Below the pieces are notes generated by a model. The model was not told the origin of the DNA. It saw only the letters and a program-made list of their open reading frames with translations, and searched no databases. From contig OZ024929.1 of assembly GCA_964017235.1 (NCBI GenBank), forward strand, positions 163,417,609 through 163,481,608: DNA of 64,000 bases, given 5' to 3'. The DNA comes from Sabellastarte sp. h YS-2021. Taxonomy: Eukaryota; Annelida; Polychaeta; Sabellida; Sabellidae. This document shows, in pieces, positions 48,401 to 60,258 of this stretch (position 1 is the first letter of the stretch; each line of letters opens with the position of its first letter). The position numbers and the translations under genes were made by a program.

Positions 48401-51363
48401 CTAACATTTTGTGAATGTCCACCTGTAAAATACTTTCTGTACATATGTTTGTGTTTAATTATACCATATGCCTCTGTAAGTGGTTCCTAAATGGCTGAAT
48501 ATTTTAGCTCTCTTTTTAACCAAATTATAACACATAATTGTGGCTAGAATTCTATTTAAATTGATTATTTAGTTTAGATGAGTATGTGCTAATGAACACT
48601 AATGGTAACTGGAGATGATATGGAAGGTGTATGTCAATATTTTCTTAAATCTTAGACCCACTCACCAGTGAAGCCTTCACTCCTCACACACCAATCTGTT
48701 TCTTTCTGTGCCTTGTACAACAACCTATTGCCAGTCAAGGCAATGCTCTGTAAACTGATAGCTCTGGCATTGAATGGGCAGGATTGGTTTGTTTGGATGT
48801 CCGAACTGGAACCACAGTCTTCTGGATACTAGCCTTACCTCAAGGCTCTGTTATTTGGATGTTCATTACTGATTACTTACTGAAGCCTCTTTTTGCATAG
48901 GTGCACATCAGTCCATCACCAATGATTAAAAAATGGCCTGTTCACATAGTTCTCTGTGGTGATAACAACTCTTCTTTGAATTTTGATACATGACCTTGTC
49001 ATCATCAGTAAGTGGACATTTGAAAACAAGCTTCCCCATATAGTAATACCACGTCCCCCCACCTTTCTGATGTGCAAACAGCCACATTAAATAAGTACCA
49101 TTCTTAAATATACTTTGTGCAATGCTCAGTGACAGTACAGAGCACCCTCATCATTTTAGAGTTCTGTTTCCACAGACTGGTCTTCTCTATATATCTTTTA
49201 GTGGATGGCTTCAGTTCCTTTTCCAACTGTGTGGTCATGAAATAGAGTTTTAGATTCTCATCTTTCTTGATCGCATGAGAACCTTTGTAACCCAACCTTC
49301 TATTTTATGAATATTTTATTTTATGATTCACTCATTTTCACTATTCCAATATGTAGATACCTATTGTTTATACTAAAATGTGTCTGTCATTTTATGAGCC
49401 TTCTCTGTTATATGAACACTCTCACTCTCTTAACCTGTTCAGAAAATAGAGGTTCTTCTGTACAAAGTCTCAGTAATGATCTTGAGAATGTTAAAGCATT
49501 CTACATGTAGATATAATTGAAAAAGAGATTCTTACTTTCCGTTAAAGGAAAACATTTAAAAAATAAATGCATGTGCAAAACAGTTACTATGTAGCAAATT
49601 TCTCCATGATTTATTCTGGGACCAGAAGTTGTCAAGTTTGACCACATTTCATTAGACTCTCACTCCTGTGGTCATGAGATCGAGTCCAGCCCATGAAAAC
49701 ATATAGGAATTGCTGATGGTCTGCTCTGATATGACCGAGGCTTATAATATAAAGATAAGACTACAACTCTGGTTTCTTTATTATTTACCATCTAATTGCC
49801 AGTGTCAAAATGTGCAACAGGAGAGCCCTGTGCAAGGCTGTATTGATGCCAGGTGTGATCAGGCACCAGGTTAAGAATATGTTCCAGTTCACATTTCTCA
49901 AAGGCTAAATAGGAGTAGAGAATAACCAGTTTTACTACCAAATGATTGTTTCATTGATGACCCATAAACTGCACAGAGGAGAAAATGTGTTATTTTAGAA
50001 ATCTTAGATTTACTTTAATGTTTAAAACTCCCATGTCACAAAAGTTTGTAATAGAATTTTCAGTCTTCATTTTGGTTATTTTCTTAATTTTTATCAAGCG
50101 TTTTTATGTAACTTTTTTTGGAGTGATAGTCATGCAGATATTCTGAAAAAGGTGCATGAGCTTCACAGCTGAAGAAGAAAATGTAAAGTACCATTTACAG
50201 GCAAGACATCTTTTTTTACAACATTGCACAACAACAGAACCATTTTTCCAATTATTTAGCTGAAACACATTCGGCTTTTGAATCAAATGGTTTTCTTATC
50301 ACAGAGATGTTAAGATAGTCCTGTTCGACTACCTGAATGCTATATCAATCAATCAATTAACATACTTATATACTAACATACAAACAAATATTGTAAAAAT
50401 GTTTTTTCTTTTGTAATAGCAAAAGTTTTTTTCACACAATTTTGAGCAATTTTGAGAAATACTTACACCTTTGGGAGCTGATGGATTTTCAGAAAGAGTA
50501 TCATCTCTGAAGTTGTATTGATAATGAACCATGTTGATGATAGAAGACAAACATGCAATCAATCATTTGTGTATGGTGGTGTTATGTGATTCATGGAAGT
50601 TTTAGTGCTCATTGACTAATGAGTAGCTATGATCAGTATTGATGAATCATACATTTATCGGTTGATCATCAAACACATCAATGCAAAGATGAGACACTTG
50701 ATTTGCTGCTGTTAGAAATGCAGTGATTTGGCATTACAACTGGTGAACATCAGCACATTATATTGCTCTCACAACATAGTTTCTTTTCAGAAATGAGTAA
50801 CACTGTCTCAGTGAGTTTTTTTTCAGTTTATTGGAGTAGAATTATAATGTCATTTCCCATCTGCTAAAATATTGGAGAATTATTACTGGTAACTGAGTCA
50901 GTCTTCCCTTGCATTATGTTATATACTAAGTGATGACTTAATTAGGTCATGGGAGTTGAATTGTGTTGAATCTGGTATCACAATGTACACTGGCACATAA
51001 ATCTGTAAACTGGCACAAACTCTCAGCTGTTACTGTTTGAACAGCCTTGTGGACACCAACTACATTTCCTGTGAGTTTTCTGAAATATGGCCGAGGTATT
51101 TGATTGAATCTACCCTTGATTTGAACCCAGGTGTGATACATTGTTTAAGAACATTGATACACTCCGTTGTGTCTAACATTAATGGAGTGGTAGCCCTAGA
51201 TGGCAAACAATTCAATAAATGCTTTTAACATAATTTTGCACAAAATATTCCTTTTGTTTATGGGATGTGAGGCTATAAAGCCTTGTATATGATATAAGCC
51301 AATGCAAGAGGAATTCCTTGTTTATGTAGAGAACTTTTAATGTGAGAAGAAGAATTTAGAATA
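45421..51363. other. Mostly unique sequence, only weak exon candidates
   Basis: No repeats except a triplet run (ACT/AAT, 47414-47449). Minus-strand open stretches at 45801-46026, 49114-49290 and 50505-50548 read like short exons but have weak or missing acceptor signals (see findings). A possible tRNA-SINE remnant (GAGATCGAGTCC, about 49678) has no defined ends. Confidence 0.4.
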
Positions 51364-51848
51364 CACTCTACTAGTGCTGGGATGACGTTCGCAAACTTCG
51401 GTATTATCCCTGGCTCAGTGCCGAATAATGATCGGTAAAATTTACATACAACAGATAGTTACCAAACTCATTTCTTTGTGTCCTTTCTGACATAATAAAA
51501 TCGTATTTTGTGATAATTTGGTACATTTTGCACACCAGTTGAAATTTAAAAATTAGCCATAAATGCAAAGTTATAAAGTAAACGAAAAACACCTTTTGGG
51601 GATTTCCCACTGTTGTCAAGGTGATCATAAAGCATGATATGGAGTGAGGAAGACGTTTGTGAACAGCTTTTAGGTTATATTTTGGTTATATTTATGTCCA
51701 TTTCCTTGTTTTATTTCATATTTGATTTTTTTTTGTCTAGTTTCTTGTTTTCGATTCCAGGATCAGTAATGATTAATCTTTGGTCACATTTTTCCGATAC
51801 AAACATCGACAGGTAAAATAGTGACAATCTACCAGCACTACACTCTAC
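51364..51848. mobile_element. hAT-type MITE with perfect 8-bp target duplication
   Basis: The element is 51372-51840 (469 bp). The target duplication CACTCTAC is at 51364-51371 and 51841-51848. The ends are TAGTGCTGG and, at the right, CCAGCACTA. An 8-bp duplication with TAGTG-type ends is diagnostic of hAT. The interior is non-coding, so it depends on a transposase elsewhere. Confidence 0.85.
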
Positions 51849-52403
51849 TTCTCTGTCTATACACCCTCATTGCTCTCTGACACACCCTTCTGAGCTATGA
51901 CCAAATATTTGAGAAAATTGGGGATGGGACGTTGGGAGATACTGGAAGAAGAGTGTGATTGATCCTAACAAATCTACTGGGTGTAGAATGTGAAATAATG
52001 AAAAAAAGCGAAAACAAATATAAGGAATTAAAATTTCTCATATTATTATCCTTTAATGTATGTGTACATCAAAATGAAATATTTGTATTAATTGGAGTAT
52101 GAGGATATGGTATTTGTATTGTAATGTTGAGTAAAGTACAAGTATGGGCTGTATGTTAAATTTAGTTGCACAAAATTAGTTTCATGGTCATATCCTATCT
52201 TGAAATAATTACATGGTTGGTCTTGTTATGTACCAGTTATCCCACCAGTTATGTTTTCTTTTTGCTTTTGTATATGTTTTAAGCAAATCAACAGTTTTAC
52301 ATGCAGTGTTTGTGAATGGGTATTTATGTGAATTCCGTCTATTGAGGGTAATATTCATACTGTAGTGGGTGACCAGTAGTGAGAAGTACACACAGGTACA
52401 CAC

Positions 52404-52616
52404 GGTTTTGGGTAGGATGGCTGACATGTTGATTTCTGATGTCATTTGATTTCTGATGCCCACATCAGCACCAACCTCTAGCCTCATGTAAAAGGCTTCT
52501 TTGTCATTCTGTGAAAGCCGCAGGAAATAATCAAATGCTTCAAATACAAGGTCTCCCAGGTTCCCAGTGAATACTAATGTAGCATTGATCACAGGCAACA
52601 CTGCATACAGTCTGTC
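52404..52616 (-). CDS. Candidate internal exon of an unrecognised protein
   Basis: The acceptor on minus is a pyrimidine-rich run ending CATCATCTTTCAG, just before 52616. The exon then reads DRLYAVLPVINATLVFTGNL, GDLVFEAFDYFLRLSQNDKE, AFYMRLEVGADVGIRNQ and on to PKT, with balanced composition and none of the low-complexity character of the frames around it. A weak donor, ACC then GTGTGT, at 52403 would make it exactly 71 codons, phase 0 to 0. The open frame continues to a stop at 52209, so it could also be a terminal exon. I do not recognise the family. It could equally be a chance open stretch or a pseudogene fragment; no partner exon is certain. Confidence 0.35.
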
Positions 52617-55255
52617 CTGAAAGATGATGGGGCCAGGCAGAAGATGATGTCATCCTCTGTGGTGTATGTAATATGTGTGTATTTCCTGATTCTGTTGCAG
52701 TGTATATTTATTCATGGTGATGCCAGAGATCTATTTATATACATATTTAAATATATACGGATACATATATATAGGCAGTAACACATGAAGAAATAGAAGA
52801 AAAAGGTGTATTGAATGAATAAACCAGTCTCACACCTGGACAGTTAGTGCACTAGCATTGACATGAACAATGACGTCAGTCCTATAAGGCAAATGCATCA
52901 GTTCCATTTGGATCATGAAATTGGCATGTATTGGAGTGAACAGATTGTCATCTGATTGCACAAAGCATTGATATAGCACAAGCTTCTACCTTGACGTATA
53001 TAGAATGTAACTATTCATATATTTTTTTTTTTACTTCTATCTGGCTTTTGCTATTTTGGGTCTTATGGAAGCACCCTGTTAATGACAAATACAGTAGCGG
53101 GTGGGTTTTTACACAAGCATGGGTGGTAATGTGACACATATAAAATATAAAGCAACATACCTCACAATGTGACACAATAATGTATTCCATTTAACAGTTC
53201 ATATGTGAAATGTCAGTGTTTAGCCGTGGTAAAACCTGCCAATTACCTTTTTGAGATGGATTGAGGAAACTGATAGTAAGGCCTTACAAGTTCGGGATAG
53301 TGGATAATATCCAATATTTGGTTAAAAGAAGGTCAGATAATAGAGGTTCTGTTGTATTTCCACTGATAATTTGTATTTTTCTTCTCCACAAGTTCCACCT
53401 AAAATACCTGAATTTTTGGGTGAGAATTGTAAACTTTTGTTCTGTTATTTTTGAAGTTGTAACATTGCTGTACTTCTTGAACAGTTAATCCTAATTACAA
53501 CTATACCAGACGACTTGATGACCCAATACACGTTTCCAGTGGAGGCAATTAGGCTCTCATATAAACCGTCTCTGTTATATACCAATACATTTCTGAATCC
53601 CTGGCATTTTTAAAGTCTTTAGGAAATTGAAAAAGGCAGGCTTCTTGTATTACCAATGGAGTTTCTTTTTAAGTTTCACAATCCAAAATATGAAAGACGT
53701 TGCGGTCAATACCTCTCCATTACCTTGCATTTCCTGAAAATAATTTGGTTTGAATTTTGCCATTGCTGGAGCTAAATCCTGCAGATATTGGAGGATCTAG
53801 TTAAGCAGGGAGTATTGTGAAAGGCAAATATGATACAGATCTATAAGCTGTACAGTAAATCAGTGCAGTGTATTGTTGAGGTGATAGATGACAGTGGATT
53901 ACAGGTGTATGGTGCCAAATTGATGCTATGCTGTAAAACTTGCCCACAGGGACATTGTATCTGTTCCATCCCCCCCACACATTTAGTGAAGAAAGTGAAA
54001 TACTAAAGCCATAATATCAAACTCCAAACGCCAATCCATTGAAAAACACAGATACCAAGGATTCAGGATCTGAACAAAATGAGCATGAGACTTATATAGC
54101 TAAAAATTAGGAATTATGTCATGTTCATTATTTGGGGAATGGACTTTTAACCATGTTAACACATGTAACTAAAGAATTTACACAGTTTTGCTCTGGCCAC
54201 AAACTGCAGATACGTAACCGCCTTTAGTAACATCTAAGAATAGTATTTACAGCAAATCTCTATGATTATATGACCACCATTAAACAAGTGTCAATTGATT
54301 GTTAACCACCATAGTAATTAGAGTGTCAATCACCAACTTTTCTGCAAGTTCTCAATATGTACATTTCATACCATTTTAAATTATCTGGAAATCACTTTTG
54401 CACTCATTGTAAGGCAGAAGTTTGTTTTAATTATTCCATCATACCTGCAGAAAGTTTGCATAAAAAATTGTATGCACTGGCTCAGATGTGAGGCTTCATG
54501 TGTTTAACACAGAGTTGTCTCGTTATTTGTGTAAAAAATATTGGCACGTGGTCAGATCGTGTTCTGTTTAGCCATGCTGTACTTGGCTTTCTTTTGTACC
54601 TTACACCCTGCCTCTATATTATGCCTTTGCAATTATAGGATGTCTCCAACAGCTCTTCTTCGTATTCCGTTTTTTTCTCCAAAGACCTGAAAGTGAAAAC
54701 ATGTAATGATTTCAAATAACATTAAAGCTCATTTCGAATCTTATTGACAAGTCGTTTTCTTTGTCAATTATTCATACAATCCGATGACATAAAAAAACAG
54801 AAAGAGGAAACGATATCTGCAGTGCCTGTGTCATGGGGATGATGATTTAATATTGAAAAGAGAACCAAGGCTGAGGTTTGATAAGCTCGAGTTTCATTGT
54901 TTTTATAAGCTTATATTGGAAGTACAGCTTCTGCAATGTCATCGCTTCAGTTCAGGTCTCTGAATTAATAGCAAAACACATCATGATACAAGCGTCTATT
55001 TCATCAGATGAAGAAACAAACAAAAAGTCCATTGCATGAAATCTGCTACATGTGTCACATGTTTAAATGTGCTTTCCCTACACTTTTTCTTATTGACCTG
55101 ATACATGCTGTGAAATCATTGCAGTAAATCCAGGTTATAAGAGTAAAATTTTCTTGCTTCCTGAAATTAAAGTTTTTTTATTCTTATATCTCAATAAGAG
55201 ACCCTTTACAAGTTATGCATTATTACATGTGGAATTTCCATTTAAATGGGATTAA
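52617..55255. other. Unique sequence, no gene recognised
   Basis: On minus, a strong acceptor (TGTTTTCACTTTCAG) lies just before 54686 and is followed by 17 open codons and a stop at 54633. This could be a terminal exon, but nothing else supports it. No repeats or element ends were seen. Confidence 0.4.
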
Positions 55256-57012
55256 ATGTCTGTCTGTCTGGTGAATGGTTTGAATCTGGTACATGGTAAC
55301 GTGAAGGGTTTCAATATGGTGCATGGTAATGTGTAGGGTGTGGATGTCTGTCTGGTCAAGGGTTTGAATCTGGTGCATGGTAATGTGTAGGGTATGGATG
55401 TCTGTCTGGTGAAGGGTTTGAATCTGGTGCATGGTAACATGTAGGGTATGGACATCTGTCTGGTCAAGGGTTTGAATCTGGTGCATGGTAATGTGTAGAG
55501 TATGGACGTCTGTCTGTTGAAGGGTTTGAATCTGGTGCATGGTAATGTGTAGGGTATGGATGTCTGTCTGGTGAAGGGTTTGAATCTGGTGCATGGTAAC
55601 ATGTAGGGTATGGACATCTGTCTGGTCAAGGGTTTGAATCTGGTGCATGGTAATGTGTAGAGTATGGACGTCTGTCTGTTGAAGGGTTTGAATCTGGTGC
55701 ATGGTAATGTGTAGGGTATGGATGTCTGTCTGGTGAATGGTTTCAATATGGTGCATGGTAATGTGTAGGGTGTGGATGTCTGTCTGGTCAAGGGTTTGAA
55801 TATGGTGCATGGTAACATGTAGGGTATGGACGTCTTGTCTGGTCAAGGGTTTGAATCTGGTGCATGGTAACGTGTAGGGTATGGACGTCTTGTCTGGTCA
55901 AGGGTTTGAATCTGGTGCATGGTAACGTGTAGGGTATGGACATCTGTCTGATGAAAGGTTTGAATCTGGTGCATGGTAATGTGTAGGGTATGGACGTCTT
56001 GTCTGGTCAAGGGTATGAATCTGGTGTATGGTAATGTATAGGCTATAAACGTTTGTCTGGTAAAGGGTTTGAAGCTGGTGCATGAAAACATGTAGTTATT
56101 TATTGATGTCTCTCTGGTGAAGGTGACCTGGTGCATGGTAATGTGTAAGGTATGGACATCTGTCTGGTGAAGGGTTTGAATCTGGTTCATGGTAAAGTGT
56201 AAGGTATGGATGTCTGTCTGGTGAATGGTTTGAATCTGGTTCATGGTAAAGTGTAGGGTATGGATGTCTGTCTGGTGAAGGGTTTGAATCTGGTGCATGG
56301 TAACATGTAGGGTATGGACGTCTGTCTGTTGAAGGGTTTGAATCTGGTGCATGTTAAAGTGTAGGGTATGGATGTCTGTCTGGTGAAGGGTTTGAATCTG
56401 GTGCATGGTAACATGTAAGGTATGGACATCTGTCTGGTGAAGGGTTTGAATCTGGTGCATGGTAACGTGTAAGGTGTGGACATCTGTCTGGTGAAGGGTT
56501 TGAATCTGGTGCACGGTAATGTGTAGGGTATGGATGTCTGTCTGGTGAAGGGTTTGAATCTGGTGCATGGTAACGTGTAGGGTATGGACATCTGTCTGGT
56601 GAAGGGTTTGAATCTGTTGCATGGTAGCGTGTAAGGTATGGACATCTGTCTGGTGAAGGGTTTGAATCTGGTGCACGGTAATGTGTAGGGTATGGATGTC
56701 TGTCAGGTGAAGGGTTTGAATCTGGTGCATGGTAACATGAAGGGTATGGATGTCTGTCTGGTGAAGGGTTTGAATCTGGTGCATGGTAATGTGTAAGGTA
56801 TGGACGTCTGTCTGGTGAAGGGTTTGAATCTGGTGCATGGTAATGTGTAAGGTATGGACGTCTGTCTGGTGAAGGGTTTGAATCTGGTGCATGGTAATGT
56901 GTAAGGTATGGACGTGTGTCTGGTGAAGGGTTTGAATCTGGTGCATGGTAATGTGTAAGGTATGGACGTGTGTCTGGTGAAGGGTTTGAATCTGGTGCAT
57001 GGTAATGTGCAG
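55256..57012 (-). repeat. 54-bp minisatellite, about 32 copies
   Basis: The unit on plus contains GGTGAAGGGTTTGAATCTGG, TGCATGGTAATGTGTAGGGT and ATGGATGTCTGTCT. Units vary at a few sites (GGTCAAG, ACATCTG, AACGTGTA). A three-unit block of about 162 bp at about 55396-55557 is repeated almost exactly at 55558-55719, showing block duplication. Units near 56040-56130 are degenerate. Because 54 is a multiple of three and the unit lacks stops, all three minus frames are open over long stretches (HQIQTLHQTDIHTLHITM, PCTRFKPFTRQTSIPYTL, YHAPDSNPSPDRRPYLTH). No frame is favoured, so coding is unlikely. Confidence 0.95.
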
Positions 57013-58915
57013 GGTATCGAGGTCTGTCCCAAAAACACCTTATACATTGAAACTCCTTCAAGTAGAGTTTTCTTAGTAGATATCCTGTCTAAGTAGAATC
57101 AAACATTAACTCCTTGGAGGATATTTTCCATTGACCCCCTGTTCTATCATTCCTGGTTAAGTAGATGTATTTGGGAGAACTCTTGAGATTCAACTTCATT
57201 GAGTTTATAACTGTATCTCAGACATATTGCTCAAGGTATTGTTATTTTGTGACATTTGTAAAACAAAACTGATACATATAAAGCATTAAATTTCTCTGTC
57301 ACAATCAGTTACACAGTTTTCATAGATTAATTACAAACGTTCAAGTAGTTTAAGAAAATATCTGGTCCATAAGTCCAAACAACCACTCTATACTCTGAAG
57401 ATACTGTGAATTTTTTTTCAGTTTCTACAGATGAAACATTGCTTTGTCAACCACAGTTGTACTGATTAACTTTTTTCCTGTACCTTTTACTTCAGAAGCA
57501 AATACCTGCTGAAGGGGAAATTTCATTAGACTGTTTCTTGAAACCGCAATATTTGTGTGATTAAGGAGCAACAAATCAACATCAGTAATGTCATATACTA
57601 CAGGTTTCATAATCATATTTGTGGTCAAATTACTGTTTCTGAACATCAGAAGTCCCTGGATCTGGGTTTTTCAAGAAAGGTGGGGTTTCACATAAATAAT
57701 GGCACGTAAGGCTGCATCACATGTTTACTTCATGTGTACTATCATCTCATTCCAGTCATTTATATTTTCACCCTCAATGAGTGATTTTAGCTAAGGAAAC
57801 CAATGGCTTTAAAAATACATCCAAATACTGCTGCACCATAGATGCATTTACTATGTCTCAGCTTTTCATTATTTCAGTAGGCAGAGTAGCAAAGTGTCTT
57901 GGGATTTTGAAGGGGTTTTAGACCAAGTCAAACTGCGTAGAAATCTGATACGTAGCCTTGTTGCTCACGTGCAGCAGAAAGACAGGTAATTACCTGCTAA
58001 TCAAATTGCACAGAATAAAAAATACTGAAGAATGGAAAATGGACAGAAGAGGGGAAATTAAACAATGTCATCTGAAGACTGGTTGCTTTATATTGATGAC
58101 AAGAAGTTGGGAGTGGGTGATTCATTTTTTTTATGTCGGTTTGCTTTGGATCATTCAAACACTCCTTATTACAATCGTTATTAGAACCTTTATAGTCATA
58201 TATGCAAGTTATGCAAGTGTCTCATAGTGGTGGCATTGGGCACAATCTGAGAATTTTATTCTCTTATAAAGTTGAGGTCCTTCAATAGGATTGTTACCAG
58301 TAGAAGTGCCTATGAACCAGCAATATAGGAACAATCTCCGACAAACCATGGTATACACAGAATTTTACCATGGTTTGAGGTTTAACTCTAAATTTCAAAG
58401 CATTGTAAAATTCCATGTAAATCCATGGTTGGGGGGGGGGTGGGGTGTGTGTTATGGGGGGGGGGTTATACCCATTGTAACATCACCATCTATTTTTTTT
58501 GATTAACTATTCCAATTTTACAGAAAAACTGCACTGTTTATATATTATTCATTGCACAGGGTTATTGTCAGAACAGCTAAATACCTGAGTTCTAATGAAA
58601 TATTCCTTATAAAATCTCTGTTGACCCTGAGATTGGACTTCGTTAATGTTTTTGAGCATTATAAATAGTATTATTAAGCACAATTTAACCACAAAATACA
58701 GACTGTTTCATCCATTTCACTTTACAAGGGTGATTGTCAGGACAGCCATAAAGAGCAATAATTGAAACCATCGAAGTTATGTGAATTGTACCCCTGAATC
58801 AGAATCACAAACACACCTGTGTCATGTTAGAATACATATCAGCTCCAAAGACAATCTTTTTCTGTTGAAATTTAACATCTTGTCCAGAGTTCCTGACTGA
58901 GAAAAGTAAACTTTT
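57013..58915. other. Unique sequence with a G-rich cluster
   Basis: A 73-codon minus frame (57425-57646) has no recognisable family. At 58430-58466 runs of 10, 4 and 11 G form a potential G-quadruplex. Nothing else was found. Confidence 0.45.
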
Positions 58916-59444
58916 GGGTCTGTATTCACAAAGATTCTTAGAATTACACTTTTTTAAGTCTAAGAAAAATTCTATGCTAAGAATTTTCTTATTCTTAGAA
59001 TAAAATCCTATTCACAAAACAATTGTTAGCTAAGAAAGATTCTAAGAATCTTTGAGAATATAGATCTTTTCATATGTGAACAGAAAGTTGGAAATTTTTT
59101 AAATAATATAAAGAGGCTGCATTTCAGTACAGTACAACCAATGGGCAACTTAGTATGTAACACTCTGTTCTGGATGTCGATTTGCAATCAGTTGCTGCAC
59201 TATAATAACCAAAACAACTATTTTTCTTAAGTTAAGCATACTATGTGCCAGTCTTAGATTTGAATATAATTCTAAAAATGAAAACCATTTTTAGAAAAAA
59301 TTGTAAGAATAAGTGTGATTCTAAGAATAAGAATCTTTGTGAGTAGGAAAATTTTTATTCTTAGAATTTTTCTAAGAAAACGACAATTCTAAGAAAATTT
59401 TTAAGAATAATTCTAAGAATAAGAATCTTTGTGAATACATGCCC
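58916..59444. mobile_element. Palindromic MITE built on TTCTAAGAAT repeats
   Basis: The left end GGGTCTGTATTCACAAAGAT and the reverse complement of the right end, GGGCATGTATTCACAAAGAT, both continue TCTTA. The inner part of each arm is a string of ATTCTTAGAAT palindromes. I found no target duplication at either possible boundary. Non-coding; superfamily not assigned. Confidence 0.65.
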
Positions 59445-59864
59445 TGGGGCCTCTAAATTGAAGCATTCATAAAACAGTAAACTAACCAATACTATACAAC
59501 ATAATGACATGTTAACTAAAGAATGCAGGGGGAAAATAGAAAGCAATATAGATTAGGTTACAGTGGCCATACCAGAGCATGGCCCCATCAGTGGAGATGA
59601 TGACATTAAGGTTGAAACTTAAATTGAAGTTAATATTTGAGGACGTTTGCTTTAACAACACAAATTTCGGGCCAAGCTAAGGGTATGTATAAGTTTAAGC
59701 AGTTACTTATGATAATAAGAATTTAGATTTTGAGTAGAGTGGGTAAAGTGTAAAGCTGTGGAGAAATACCCCCATTGTTATGATGTTTACAAAAGAGGCA
59801 GATTAAAAGAGATGAGTATTTATAAATATGTACAAATGTAAATGAAATAGTAAAAGGTGTAAAC

Positions 59865-60258
59865 ATAAAAGATAGTGGTGGCATCGATTACAGAAATCAA
59901 AACCGGTTACCGGGGCTTTGAAATGAAACGAAATCCGGTATTTCGTACGCTTGTTCTGTGCATTGAAAAATTATTCGCGGGTGTACATGAGCGATAACTT
60001 GTAAATGGAAGTGGCTTCGCGAGATGTTTTTATGTATGCAAAAATGATTTTTCCTCAATATAAGGTAAAAATGTCACATATTTTACAAAATATGTATATG
60101 TTTTGTCGTTTTGATGAAGTATTTGGCCATTAGAAAGCCTAAAATAATAACATCTTCAAAAACCGGTTCCCAAATATTCTTTGCGGATTTCGTTTTTTCT
60201 ACCAAAACGAAACGATATTCTGCATACCTGTAAACCGTTAACAACACTAATAAAAGAT
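59865..60258. mobile_element. hAT-type MITE with perfect 8-bp target duplication
   Basis: The element is 59873-60250 (378 bp), flanked by ATAAAAGA at 59865-59872 and 60251-60258. The ends are TAGTGGTGGCATCGATTACA and, reverse-complemented from the right, TAGTGTTGTTAACGGTTTAC. Both then carry an ACGAAATCCG word inside. The two arms form a long imperfect inverted repeat. No transposase is present. Confidence 0.88.

Noticed and set aside
51037-51228. Overlapping plus and minus frames
   Set aside because: Open in more than one frame on both strands without splice sites; cannot be told from chance.
55223-57061. Long minus-strand open frames (207 and 385 codons, and others in other frames)
   Set aside because: They are the 54-bp minisatellite read in three frames. 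The unit is a multiple of three without stops, no frame is preferred, and indels shift frames.
57425-57646. 73-codon minus-strand frame
   Set aside because: It reads smoothly but lies in AT-rich DNA, matches no family I know, and lacks a convincing acceptor.
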